Part shown: positions 36,838 through 45,139 of the stretch, piece by piece
How positions within the stretch are numbered: position 1 is the stretch's first letter
Layout: the number at the start of each line of letters is the position of its first letter
From: an uncultured Alteromonadaceae bacterium
GTDB taxonomy: Bacteria > Pseudomonadota > Gammaproteobacteria > Enterobacterales > Alteromonadaceae
Length of the DNA: 64,000 bases
Reading direction: 5' to 3'
Assembly: GCA_947494925.1 (NCBI GenBank)
Contig: CANLWS010000001.1
Coordinates: forward strand, 434,001-498,000
Program-made: the position numbers and the translations under genes
The notes under the pieces: model-generated
Seen by the model: the letters and a program-made list of their open reading frames with translations, nothing else
What the model was told of the DNA's origin: nothing
Databases searched by the model: none

Positions 36838-37371
36838 CTAGAACGGATTCAGGCTATACCCTTTCTGACTCAACAAAGCATGTGCTGTCATGGCAGACAG
36901 CGACATTTGAACTCCCTCAATTAAATCTTTATTTTCAATGCCATGATAAGCAGCTGACTGTCCGCATAAGTATATTCGCACATTATGTTTTAACAATTGG
37001 TCGATCAGTTTTATGCTTGAATTTTCAGCATCTCGCCTAGCTTTAAATGCCGAGTTTTCAAGTAAATCTTCAGAGGCTTTTCCATGTACAACTATCGCTA
37101 ATTCAATGTTTTCCATTTTTACACCATTGGCAACATTCATATTCAGAAACCTCGCAACGCTGTCAATATGCCGGTTGTGCTTACCTTTCTCTCCTGACTT
37201 GGCCACATCAAAAACAACTTTTAGTTGTGTGGAGTCGTCTACTTTCTGATCAAGCTTTACCGGTGCATGATTGCCAAAACCATATATTACAGGCCCATCG
37301 CCAAAGCCTGACGCAATACTCAGTTTTGTTGTAAACACGAAAAGCACCAGGACTAGGGTAAGAGTTTTCAT
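36838..37371 (-). CDS. Periplasmic DsrE/DsrF-like sulfur-relay family protein
   Basis: A 177-residue secreted protein. The signal peptide is at 1-21. The DsrE-type alpha/beta fold follows, with the strand ELAIVVHGKAS and the cysteine-containing IYLCGQSAAYHG (C136). In DsrE/TusD proteins the cysteine in this position carries sulfur; a periplasmic location differs from the cytoplasmic TusBCD group. The reading frame is flanked by about 200 bp of non-coding DNA on each side. Function beyond family membership is unknown. Confidence 0.78.
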   Translation of the reverse strand: MKTLTLVLVLFVFTTKLSIASGFGDGPVIYGFGNHAPVKLDQKVDDSTQLKVVFDVAKSGEKGKHNRHIDSVARFLNMNVANGVKMENIELAIVVHGKASEDLLENSAFKARRDAENSSIKLIDQLLKHNVRIYLCGQSAAYHGIENKDLIEGVQMSLSAMTAHALLSQKGYSLNPF

Positions 37372-37570
37372 TTAAACGCATCTTTTTTTGATTGAATTGC
37401 GTAACAGCATTATCAATGCAGGGTGGTTTTGTCTAGCGGATATTGGTTTCCTTCCCGTAATTTTCGGAATATATGTCAATAAATCACAGAAATTTACAAA
37501 TGATCAACGCCTTACATTGTCGATTTCGGTTATAGTACAAGTAGGTAATTGGATAGAGTGTGTAAGCTTC

Positions 37571-38722
37571 ATGAGTAAGATTTGGTTAAAAATTGCGTTG
37601 CCGTTGGTCGTTTTAGGTGTCGGTGTTGGCGGTATGATGGCAATCAATGCTTCCGCGGACAAAGAAGAAGAAAAAGAAGTTGTGGATACGCGCCCAACTG
37701 TCAAAGTTGAGCCGCTGGTTTCCAGCGACTATGACGTTATGATCAGTAGCTTTGGCGAAGTTCAGCCATTGGAAAGCACCATGCTCGCACCTCAGGTCTC
37801 TGGAGAGGTTGTGCATTGGCACCCCAATTTTGTGCCTGGTGGAGTATTAAAACGCGGTGACGTTTTATTTACTATCGAAAAAGACAGTTATGAAGCTGCC
37901 CTGTTGCAAGCTGAAGCAGATCTATCCATTGCACAAGCAAGCCTGATTGAAGAACAGGCACGCGCGGATGTCGCACAGCAGGAAGCGAAAAACTTACCTA
38001 AACAAAAAGTCACAGATTTATACTTGAGAAAACCACAGGTAATCAGTGCAAAAGCGGCTGTCAAATCTGCTGAAGCCAGATTGAGAATTGCACGTCGAGA
38101 TCTTGCCAATTGTGAAATCAAAGCCCCTTATGATGCGCTTGTATTGAGCCGCAGCATTGGCGTTGGCCAATTTGTTAATCAAGGCGTCACTGTTGCTGAA
38201 ATCAACAGTATAGAAACAGCCGAAGTCACCTTTCCTATCGCCGGGTTCGATAACGCCTTTTTACCACTGGACATGGCTGGCGGTAAAGCGACTATTGTCA
38301 GTAAAGGCATACGTACCTTTGAGCGTGAAGGGGAAATATCCAGGGATTTAGGCGTCATTGACTCAACCACACGAATGAGCCAGTTAGTCGTCCGAATTGA
38401 AGATCCCTATAGCCTGAAATCAGATCAACCTGAGTTGAAATTTGGCAGTTACGTTGAAGTTAAATTTGTGGGTAAAACACTTCAAAAAGCCTACAAGCTG
38501 CCGCAGGACCTGGTCACCAATCGTATCGTTTGGATATTGGATAACGAAGACAAGATGGTGCCAAAAACGGTTGAAATATTGCGTGAGTCCGGCGAGTACT
38601 TCCTGATTGGGAGCGGCTTGTCTGACAATGATCGTATCGTTATGACATTACCAGAATACCCTCAAGAAGGTATGTTGGTGAAAATTGCTGAAGAAGACAA
38701 CGAACTCGTCGCACAACAATAG
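37571..38722 (+). CDS. RND efflux periplasmic adaptor subunit
   Basis: The membrane-fusion subunit of a second RND pump, 383 residues. ATG 37571 begins a protein with an N-terminal membrane anchor (residues 5-27, IWLKIALPLVVLGVGVGGMMA), no lipobox, then barrel-sandwich (GEVVHWHPNFVPGGVLKRGDVLF), hairpin (about 100-165) and beta-barrel domains. The frame is open for 61 further codons upstream, but these do not resemble the family. It precedes the transporter gene by 18 bp. Again no outer-membrane channel gene adjoins. Confidence 0.92.
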   Translation: MSKIWLKIALPLVVLGVGVGGMMAINASADKEEEKEVVDTRPTVKVEPLVSSDYDVMISSFGEVQPLESTMLAPQVSGEVVHWHPNFVPGGVLKRGDVLFTIEKDSYEAALLQAEADLSIAQASLIEEQARADVAQQEAKNLPKQKVTDLYLRKPQVISAKAAVKSAEARLRIARRDLANCEIKAPYDALVLSRSIGVGQFVNQGVTVAEINSIETAEVTFPIAGFDNAFLPLDMAGGKATIVSKGIRTFEREGEISRDLGVIDSTTRMSQLVVRIEDPYSLKSDQPELKFGSYVEVKFVGKTLQKAYKLPQDLVTNRIVWILDNEDKMVPKTVEILRESGEYFLIGSGLSDNDRIVMTLPEYPQEGMLVKIAEEDNELVAQQ

Positions 38723-38740
38723 CGCGATTGGAGCACAGAC

Positions 38741-41700
38741 ATGAATACGGTTGAGAAAAAGCAAACGGGCCTGATAGCCTTTTTTGCAAATAATTCTGTT
38801 GCGGCAAACCTGATGATGTTTTTTATCATCGTCATGGGTATCGTCAGTTATTTTACCATTCAGCGACAGATGTTCCCCAACATCGAAATTAATTACATCA
38901 ATATCAACGCTCAGTACCGAGGAGCCTCTCCTCAGGAAATTGAAGAAAGCGTACTAATCAAGATTGAAGAATCGCTCAAAGATATCACCGAAATTAAATC
39001 GCTGATTTCACGTGCTTTTCGTAACAGCGGCCGTGTCACCCTTGAAATCGATGCGGATAAAGATCTGACTGATGTATTGGACAAGGTAAAATTGCGGGTG
39101 GATAGTATTGCCACATTCCCGGCCGATATGGAACCTGTCACCATCAGCCAGGTAGAATTCAGGCAAGACGTCATTGAGATGTCACTGGTAGGCGATTTAC
39201 CCCTTTCGGAACTGAAACCAATTGCCAAACAGGTTGAAGACGAATTACTCCAGCTCAGCAATGTCTCGCTGGTCAATCTTGATGCACCTGAAGATGAAAT
39301 CGCAATAGAAATTCAACCTGATATTCTGCGTAAATACAATCTGACCCTGGATGATGTCACGCAGGCAATACGCCGACATTCGGCTAACTTCTCCGCAGGA
39401 CAGTTACGCACCGATTCCGGCATCATCTCAGTCAGAATTGAAAATCAGTCATACAGCGGGAATGAATTCCGCAATATTCCAGTGAAGATTGGTGAAAACG
39501 GCGCACGTGTCTTATTGCAAGATGTTGCCGTCATTAAAGATGAATTCACCGAAGGCGAACGCTACTTCAAGTACTCAGGTCAAAATGCAATATTTCTCTC
39601 AGCCAAGGCCACCAAAGATCAGAATATGATCCCTGTTGCCAAATCGGTGAAAGACTACATCAAAGCGAAGAACGAGACTTTGCCATATGGACTGGAATTA
39701 AAAATTCTGGTGGATATGACTTATTACCTAAACGCCCGGTTGGACATGATGTTGAAAAACCTGGTTCAGGGTGCGGTGCTGGTTGCCTTGATGTTAACAA
39801 TATTTTTGCGATTCAGATTGGCCTTCTGGGTCATGATTGGATTGCCGGTTTGTTTCCTCGGTGCTGTCATGTTGATGCCAGCCTTTGCTGTGAGCATTAA
39901 TATTCTGTCCCTCTTTGCATTTATCATGGTGCTGGGGATTGTGGTGGACGATGCAATTGTCATTGGCGAGAGTGCCTACACCGAAATTGAAAAAGACGGT
40001 GGGGGCGTGGAATCCGTGGTGCGCGGAGCAAAACGGGTAGCGACACCTGCCACGTTCGGCGTATTAACCACCATAGCCGTATTTGCTCCGTCGCTGTTTT
40101 CAAGCGGACCGCAGGGCGCATTCTTTTACAACATAGCCGTTGTAGTGATTTTGTGTTTGATTTTCAGCCTGGTTGAATCAAAGCTCATCCTGCCTGCTCA
40201 CTTAGCACATACAAAGTTCTCACCGGTTAAAGAAACCAGCTGGCGTGCACGTTTCAACAAGCGTTTCTTTGGTTTTGTGAATGGGCCTTACAGACGCTTC
40301 ATCGTGCGTTGCGTTGAGTGGCGATGGATGGTGTTGTGCGCTTTCCTTGCGGTGTTATTCATCAGCATTGGCCTGATACAGGCAAATTATGTGCGAACTG
40401 TACCTAATCCGAAAGTACCTCACGACTTCCCGGATATTCGAATTGAGATGAACGAGACAGTATCCGATCAGGCAACTATTCGTGCACTTCAGACCATAGA
40501 AAAAGTGGTCTACAACGTCGAAAAACAGATCGAAAACGAGTTTGGTGGTCAAGGCATGGTGAAAGACATGCTGGTGTTCAATCAAGGCCGGACCAATGGC
40601 CGCTTGGTGATTCCGCTTGTTCATGAAGATGAACGACCTATCGACACCTTTGAATTGGCCAGACGTTGGCGTGCAGCTATTCCGAGCATTCCCGGAATGA
40701 AATCATTTACCGTCAGAGATGACGTTAATGGTGGCGGGGGTAATGATGGTGAGTTTGGCTATCAGCTTTTTGGTTCCGATATCGCCACACTGAATGCTGC
40801 CGGCAGAAAACTTATCGAAATGCTGCAACAGGAAGATGGTCTGTTTGACGTAAGCTCGACCATTGATCCGGCAAGTAAAGAGATTCAGATGGCACTGAAA
40901 CCAGTTGCCTTCGATTTAGGCTTGAACCTTGCGACCATTGCTAATCAGATTGGCGCCAGTTTCTATGGCGGTGAAGCACAGCGGGTGATCCGCGGTGACG
41001 AAGAAGTCAGGGTGATGGTGCGTTATCCAAAACTCACTCGAGAGCGATTCTCTGAGCTGAAATACGCCATTGTGACTACCCCTGATGGTAAAGAGGTGAT
41101 GTTGGGTGACGTGGTCACACTTACAGAAACACCGGGAATAAGTTACATCCGCCGTGAAGGTGGATTCAGAAGTGTGTACATCTGGGGCTCTATCGATGAA
41201 GAGGCTGTCGAGCCAAATGAAATAGTAGAGAAAATCGATGATGAATTGCTTCCTCAATTAAAAGAAGCCTTCCCCACAGTGAAAACCAAGCTAGGCGGGG
41301 ATATTGAGGAGCAGCAAGCACAACAGAGCGAACAGCTATTGTTCCTGATCGCTGGTCTGATCATGATCTATATCCTGCTTGCGGTACCTCTGAAAAGTTA
41401 CTCCCAGCCGCTAATCATAATGTCTGTTATCCCATTCAGTATGACAGGGGCAATCTGGGGGCACTTCTTCTTTGGTCTGGATATGAGCATGATGTCCGTC
41501 TTTGGATTGATTGCCGCAGCGGGTGTAGTTATCAATGATAGTCTGGTGATGACTGATTTCGTTAACCAGGAACGAAGAAAAGGGATACCAATAAAACAAG
41601 CTGTTCTGGAAGCAGGTTGTGCGCGCTTCAGAGCTATTACCCTGACGTCTATTACAACTTTTGTTGGTGTACTGCCAATTATGTTCGAAACCAGCCTTCA

Positions 41701-41908
41701 GGCCGCCTTCGTCATTCCAATGGCAGTAGGACTTGGTTTTGCTGTTATGTACGCCACCTTAGTGACGCTTATTCTGGTACCTTCGTTGTACATCATTCTC
41801 GAAGATTTACGCAAACCTTACCGCTATATCAAAGGGAAATTAAGCAAGAAGACGCTGCCGGATGTGGATGTTCCCCAGTCACCATTGGCAAAGGCGACGG
41901 ATCCATAG
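38741..41908 (+). CDS. RND efflux transporter (inner membrane)
   Basis: A 1055-residue proton-driven transporter. The first repeat has IVVDDAIVIGESAYTEIE (proton-relay aspartates) and the second has GVVINDSLVMTDFVNQERRKG. This variant, with INDSLV rather than SKNAIL in the second half, places it in the branch of RND pumps distinct from the AcrB-like one at 11908-15084. Twelve membrane helices and two periplasmic loops are expected. GGAG precedes ATG 38741. Substrates cannot be predicted. A strong terminator follows 31 bp after the stop. Confidence 0.93.
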   Translation: MNTVEKKQTGLIAFFANNSVAANLMMFFIIVMGIVSYFTIQRQMFPNIEINYININAQYRGASPQEIEESVLIKIEESLKDITEIKSLISRAFRNSGRVTLEIDADKDLTDVLDKVKLRVDSIATFPADMEPVTISQVEFRQDVIEMSLVGDLPLSELKPIAKQVEDELLQLSNVSLVNLDAPEDEIAIEIQPDILRKYNLTLDDVTQAIRRHSANFSAGQLRTDSGIISVRIENQSYSGNEFRNIPVKIGENGARVLLQDVAVIKDEFTEGERYFKYSGQNAIFLSAKATKDQNMIPVAKSVKDYIKAKNETLPYGLELKILVDMTYYLNARLDMMLKNLVQGAVLVALMLTIFLRFRLAFWVMIGLPVCFLGAVMLMPAFAVSINILSLFAFIMVLGIVVDDAIVIGESAYTEIEKDGGGVESVVRGAKRVATPATFGVLTTIAVFAPSLFSSGPQGAFFYNIAVVVILCLIFSLVESKLILPAHLAHTKFSPVKETSWRARFNKRFFGFVNGPYRRFIVRCVEWRWMVLCAFLAVLFISIGLIQANYVRTVPNPKVPHDFPDIRIEMNETVSDQATIRALQTIEKVVYNVEKQIENEFGGQGMVKDMLVFNQGRTNGRLVIPLVHEDERPIDTFELARRWRAAIPSIPGMKSFTVRDDVNGGGGNDGEFGYQLFGSDIATLNAAGRKLIEMLQQEDGLFDVSSTIDPASKEIQMALKPVAFDLGLNLATIANQIGASFYGGEAQRVIRGDEEVRVMVRYPKLTRERFSELKYAIVTTPDGKEVMLGDVVTLTETPGISYIRREGGFRSVYIWGSIDEEAVEPNEIVEKIDDELLPQLKEAFPTVKTKLGGDIEEQQAQQSEQLLFLIAGLIMIYILLAVPLKSYSQPLIIMSVIPFSMTGAIWGHFFFGLDMSMMSVFGLIAAAGVVINDSLVMTDFVNQERRKGIPIKQAVLEAGCARFRAITLTSITTFVGVLPIMFETSLQAAFVIPMAVGLGFAVMYATLVTLILVPSLYIILEDLRKPYRYIKGKLSKKTLPDVDVPQSPLAKATDP

Positions 41909-41939
41909 AATGGATTTAAATGACCGAGATTAAATAATA

Positions 41940-41963
41940 AAGCCGGCATCTGCCGGCTTTTTT
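41940..41963 (+). terminator. Rho-independent terminator after the second RND pump
   Basis: AAGCCGGC (41940-41947) pairs with GCCGGCTT (41952-41959) around the loop ATCT and is followed by a T run to 41963. It also separates the convergent small secreted-protein gene; in the other direction the T run is poorer. Confidence 0.88.
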
Positions 41964-41967
41964 GTAT

Positions 41968-42423
41968 TCACAGGTTCGAGATGAAATCCCGACAATTTTG
42001 GATTTTGTGAGATTTGCCAATCTCGTTTTCAACGCCTTTTGTCAGCCCTAACTTGTCCCCTTCAATACGAATGTGATCGACTTTCAACATACAAGTCTTA
42101 GCGTCCAAGGTTCCAAACACGGATACCGATATGGGGTACTCCACATTAATTTTGGGAGTGATTTGCCGTCCCATAAAGCTAACGCTACCATTGACCTGAT
42201 GAAAGGCCGCACTGCCTTTAGCAGTTAAACTGTAATGCCCCTGCCCGGCAGGTACCAGTGAAACGGATTCTAAACGGCTCCATCCTTTATTGCCGCAACT
42301 CCCCAAGCACAAAGCACGCACCTGTTCATCGTAATCAGTGTTATTAACCACCTGGTTGGTAATATCTTTTGCCACAGTGCTTGTTGTAAATAACAGTAAT
42401 AGAGGCGAAATTTTTCCTATCAA
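41968..42423 (-). CDS. Secreted protein of unknown function
   Basis: A 151-residue protein with a signal peptide (1-18, ending TVA) and four cysteines (CLGSCGNKGW, DAKTCML, QNCRDF) that could form two disulfides. The remainder is beta-rich (GQGHYSLTAKGSAAFHQVNGSVSF). TTG 42423 is the start, with GGAG 8 bp upstream. I do not recognise the family. It lies 19 bp after a small membrane-protein frame on the same strand and may be co-transcribed with it. Confidence 0.6.
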   Translation of the reverse strand: MIGKISPLLLLFTTSTVAKDITNQVVNNTDYDEQVRALCLGSCGNKGWSRLESVSLVPAGQGHYSLTAKGSAAFHQVNGSVSFMGRQITPKINVEYPISVSVFGTLDAKTCMLKVDHIRIEGDKLGLTKGVENEIGKSHKIQNCRDFISNL

Positions 42424-42442
42424 AATAGATACTCCGTTTTGA

Positions 42443-42643
42443 TCAACACACTGCTGCAGTGTAACTCAGCATAGACCTTTGTGGCTCAACTAAATTCATT
42501 GGAAACCCTGAAAGTCCACCCACGACGTTAGCTTCTGATAAAGCCAAGTATAAAACGCAAGAGACACAAATGGTGATAACAAATAGTCTCGTAACCGTAA
42601 CAATAATTAACAGTTTTGATTTTCCTTTATCAATACCATTCAT
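42443..42643 (-). CDS. Possible small single-pass membrane protein
   Basis: A 66-residue frame with one hydrophobic segment (about residues 11-33, LLIIVTVTRLFVITICVSCVLYL) after a basic start. Its stop lies 19 bp before the next gene on the strand, consistent with an operon. The ribosome site is weak and it occupies the promoter region of the divergent lipoprotein gene, so it may not be expressed. Confidence 0.35.
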   Translation of the reverse strand: MNGIDKGKSKLLIIVTVTRLFVITICVSCVLYLALSEANVVGGLSGFPMNLVEPQRSMLSYTAAVC

Positions 42644-42663
42644 CTGATTCTTAAGGAGAAATT

Positions 42664-43377
42664 ATGCGAACTTCAATAGCAATATGTCTACTTGCCAGTC
42701 TGGGGATGGGAGGTTGCAATTCAAGCAATGACGGTAAAAGTGTCGATATCAATTTTGCCGAGTCAGACAGAAATTTTACGCCAATCTTTTCTGATTATAA
42801 TGTCAGTACGCCCGACCAAAATAACGAAGAATTCTACCAACTCAGCGGAACTCACGAAGCGTTGCCGGAACCATTTGAGTCGAACAAAGGTTGGCTGCTC
42901 AACGGGATGAATCGTTCTGATGATTTATTCATGTCTGTAAAAGGGTATGTCAACGGGTTTGAAGCGGATAAGCGATACGACCTCACAATTTCAGTGGATT
43001 TTATTACCAACGTCAGTTCAGACTGTGTCGGGATTGGTGGTGCACCCGGCGAGTCAGTGTATTTTAAATTGGGGGCTTCCACCATAGAGCCCAAAAACCT
43101 TGTTTCTGACGAGATAGAAGATGGTATTTACAGGCTTAATATCGACAAAGGCAATCAGATATCATCAGGCAGCAATGCACTCAATGTGGGGCACATTGCA
43201 AACGGTATTGATTGCGATGAGCCCGCGGCGTATCAACAAAAAACACTTAAAACAGAACAAACACTTGAAGCAATAACAGACGAGGATGGTGGTTTTTGGG
43301 TAATTGCAGGGACCGACTCAGGCTTCGAAGGGTTAACCCACTATTATATCGAACGCCTGTCTGTAGAAGCAGAATGA
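42664..43377 (+). CDS. Lipoprotein of unknown function
   Basis: A 237-residue lipoprotein: the signal ends in LGMGGC (lipobox, lipidated C18). AAGGAG is ideally placed before ATG 42664. The mature part is acidic and beta-rich with regularly spaced segments (KGYVNGFEADKRYDLTISVD, GDYxF-like strands) and a cysteine pair around CVGIGG and DCDEP. It resembles other uncharacterised Alteromonadales lipoproteins in style, but I cannot name the family. It is convergent with the diguanylate cyclase gene. Confidence 0.7.
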   Translation: MRTSIAICLLASLGMGGCNSSNDGKSVDINFAESDRNFTPIFSDYNVSTPDQNNEEFYQLSGTHEALPEPFESNKGWLLNGMNRSDDLFMSVKGYVNGFEADKRYDLTISVDFITNVSSDCVGIGGAPGESVYFKLGASTIEPKNLVSDEIEDGIYRLNIDKGNQISSGSNALNVGHIANGIDCDEPAAYQQKTLKTEQTLEAITDEDGGFWVIAGTDSGFEGLTHYYIERLSVEAE

Positions 43378-43420
43378 TATTTGTCACATCCCTGCATTAA
43401 GTACAACTGTCAGAGGGAAG

Positions 43421-43459
43421 AAAAAACCGGGCGAAGAGGTAACCAAACCGTCGCCCGGT
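43421..43459 (-). terminator. Rho-independent terminator of the PAS-GGDEF gene
   Basis: On the minus strand ACCGGGCGA (43459-43451) pairs perfectly with TCGCCCGGT (43434-43426) over a 16-nt loop and is followed by six T. It lies about 20 bp beyond the stop codon at 43480. Confidence 0.85.
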
Positions 43460-43479
43460 GGCTTGCGCCTAGAGGTAAC

Positions 43480-44490
43480 TTATCTTGTGGTGTTAATCTG
43501 ATTTCTGCCGTTAGCTTTTGCCTGGTAGAGTGCAGAGTCGGCCGCAACAATCAGCGACTCGGCACTGTCGTAGTGACCTTGTCTTTCACAGGCAACGCCC
43601 TGACTTACTGTGACTTTCACGCCAGCTGGCAGGCCAAGATCGACAAATGACAATGCACTTATCTGCAGTTTAATGCGCTTGGCAATCAGCTCGGCAATCA
43701 TTTCATGACAGCGCGGCAGCACCAGTGCGAACTCTTCGCCGCCGTAACGGGCCGCAGTACAATCCCGTGAAGGCAGACAATCTTGAATAACACGAGCAAT
43801 ACGTTTCAGGCATTTGTCGCCGTTCACATGCCCATGTTCGTCATTGAATTTTTTGAAGTGATCCACATCGATGATAACAAGGCAAATTGGTTGTTCATGT
43901 TCGATACATTGCCCCCATGCGCTTTCCAGAGATTGCTCAAAGGCATAACGATTTGAAAGCCCGGTGAGGTGATCAGTCCGCGCAAGACGTCGCAGTTCAT
44001 TGTATTCCGCTTTGTGGGTAGTCAGATTGTGCATCACACCAATAAACAGCTGATTGGCATGAGATTTTAAATAAGGCAAACAAGACAAGGACAAATCTGT
44101 TTCCATCGTGCTGCCATCGGCGCGGTTCACAATCACTTCTTTCGGCCCATGATTGAGCGGAAAGTCCTCGGTGTTTCTGATGTTAGTGAACAGATATTCG
44201 TATTCTTCACGAAATTTTTCACTAAGAAACTGATACCACTTTTTACCAATCAGCTCCTCTCTGGTGGATCCAAAAAACTGCGCAGCCACGGGGTTAATCA
44301 TTTCAATCACTCCCTCACCGTTGACGGCAAAAACAGCCTCGGTAACAAAGTTGATCATGGTACTTAAGGTACTCAGTTGTTCATATTCACCAGAATTGGT
44401 GAGTTTTTGGTAATCGATTCCAGGTTCGACTAATCTTTTTGCCTGCACTTCCGTTTGCTTTTTGTTTTTTGACAGGTCTTGTTGTGACAT
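43480..44490 (-). CDS. PAS-GGDEF diguanylate cyclase
   Basis: A soluble 336-residue enzyme making c-di-GMP. A PAS domain (about 40-165, starting MINFVTEAVFAVNGEGVIEMINP) is followed by a GGDEF domain with intact GGEEF at 250-254 and DHLTGLSNR at its start. The usual RxxD inhibitory site is absent (the arginine and aspartate are adjacent in SRDC). ATG 44490 has GGAG about 10 bp upstream; the frame is open to 44544. No membrane segment. It ends in a strong terminator. Confidence 0.92.
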   Translation of the reverse strand: MSQQDLSKNKKQTEVQAKRLVEPGIDYQKLTNSGEYEQLSTLSTMINFVTEAVFAVNGEGVIEMINPVAAQFFGSTREELIGKKWYQFLSEKFREEYEYLFTNIRNTEDFPLNHGPKEVIVNRADGSTMETDLSLSCLPYLKSHANQLFIGVMHNLTTHKAEYNELRRLARTDHLTGLSNRYAFEQSLESAWGQCIEHEQPICLVIIDVDHFKKFNDEHGHVNGDKCLKRIARVIQDCLPSRDCTAARYGGEEFALVLPRCHEMIAELIAKRIKLQISALSFVDLGLPAGVKVTVSQGVACERQGHYDSAESLIVAADSALYQAKANGRNQINTTR

Positions 44491-44742
44491 CTTGAATACT
44501 CCAGAACGTGTGTTCTTTTGGTTGTGCTCAATGCATGTCAACAACTCTACTGATAATGTGTTTCTTTAACCTTCCCGTAACCTTCTGATTTTAAGTTATT
44601 GTTTTTAAAGGTCTTTCAACTCAATCCTGAATTGTTTTTTGAAAAAATCCAGTGAAGAAGATGCTGCGCTCAAATTAAAACCTCTACGCAACACCTTCCT
44701 TGATAAAAGTTTCGTTTTAACAAATATATATTTAGTTGATCA

Positions 44743-45108
44743 TTATTGTGGTGGTTTGTTTCTTATTCTTGGATCTGGACTAGGATAGTGAGTACTAGGA
44801 TCTGACGCAGTTGCCACCACTAATATCAAACAAGGCTCTTCTTGGTCAGCATCCGTATCGTGAATTGTTAGTACTTGTTTGTCGGTAGAAATATTCCAAC
44901 TTAGATCACCACCGGTGTCATCGGATATTTGAGGATCAGTAAAAATAAGCCCTGTAGTACCTAAGGTATAAACGATATCTGTATTTACTTGGGTCACCGT
45001 TGGCGAGCCATCGCTTGGTTCTCCCTGCGAATCCGTATATGTATAAGTTGCAGGACTGGTACTGATATCGACATACACTGTATAACTTATTTGTGTGGTT
45101 CCGGTCAT
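44743..45108 (-). CDS. Small DP-rich protein coupled to the STAND regulator
   Basis: A 121-residue acidic protein starting at ATG 45108 with AAGGAG 9 bp upstream, 31 bp after the STAND gene stop. No signal peptide or cysteine pair. It looks beta-rich, with repeated short strands (TQISYTVYVDIS, DIVYTLGTTGLIF, LSWNISTDKQVLTI, LILVVAT), and ends in the charged DPRIRNKPPQ tail. I recall a small NCBI family named DP-EP that may fit, but I cannot confirm it. Its placement suggests it is the partner or target of the upstream regulator. Function unknown. Confidence 0.65.
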   Translation of the reverse strand: MTGTTQISYTVYVDISTSPATYTYTDSQGEPSDGSPTVTQVNTDIVYTLGTTGLIFTDPQISDDTGGDLSWNISTDKQVLTIHDTDADQEEPCLILVVATASDPSTHYPSPDPRIRNKPPQ

Positions 45109-45139
45109 ATTACTTTTCTCCTTAAAGAGATGTTGTGGT

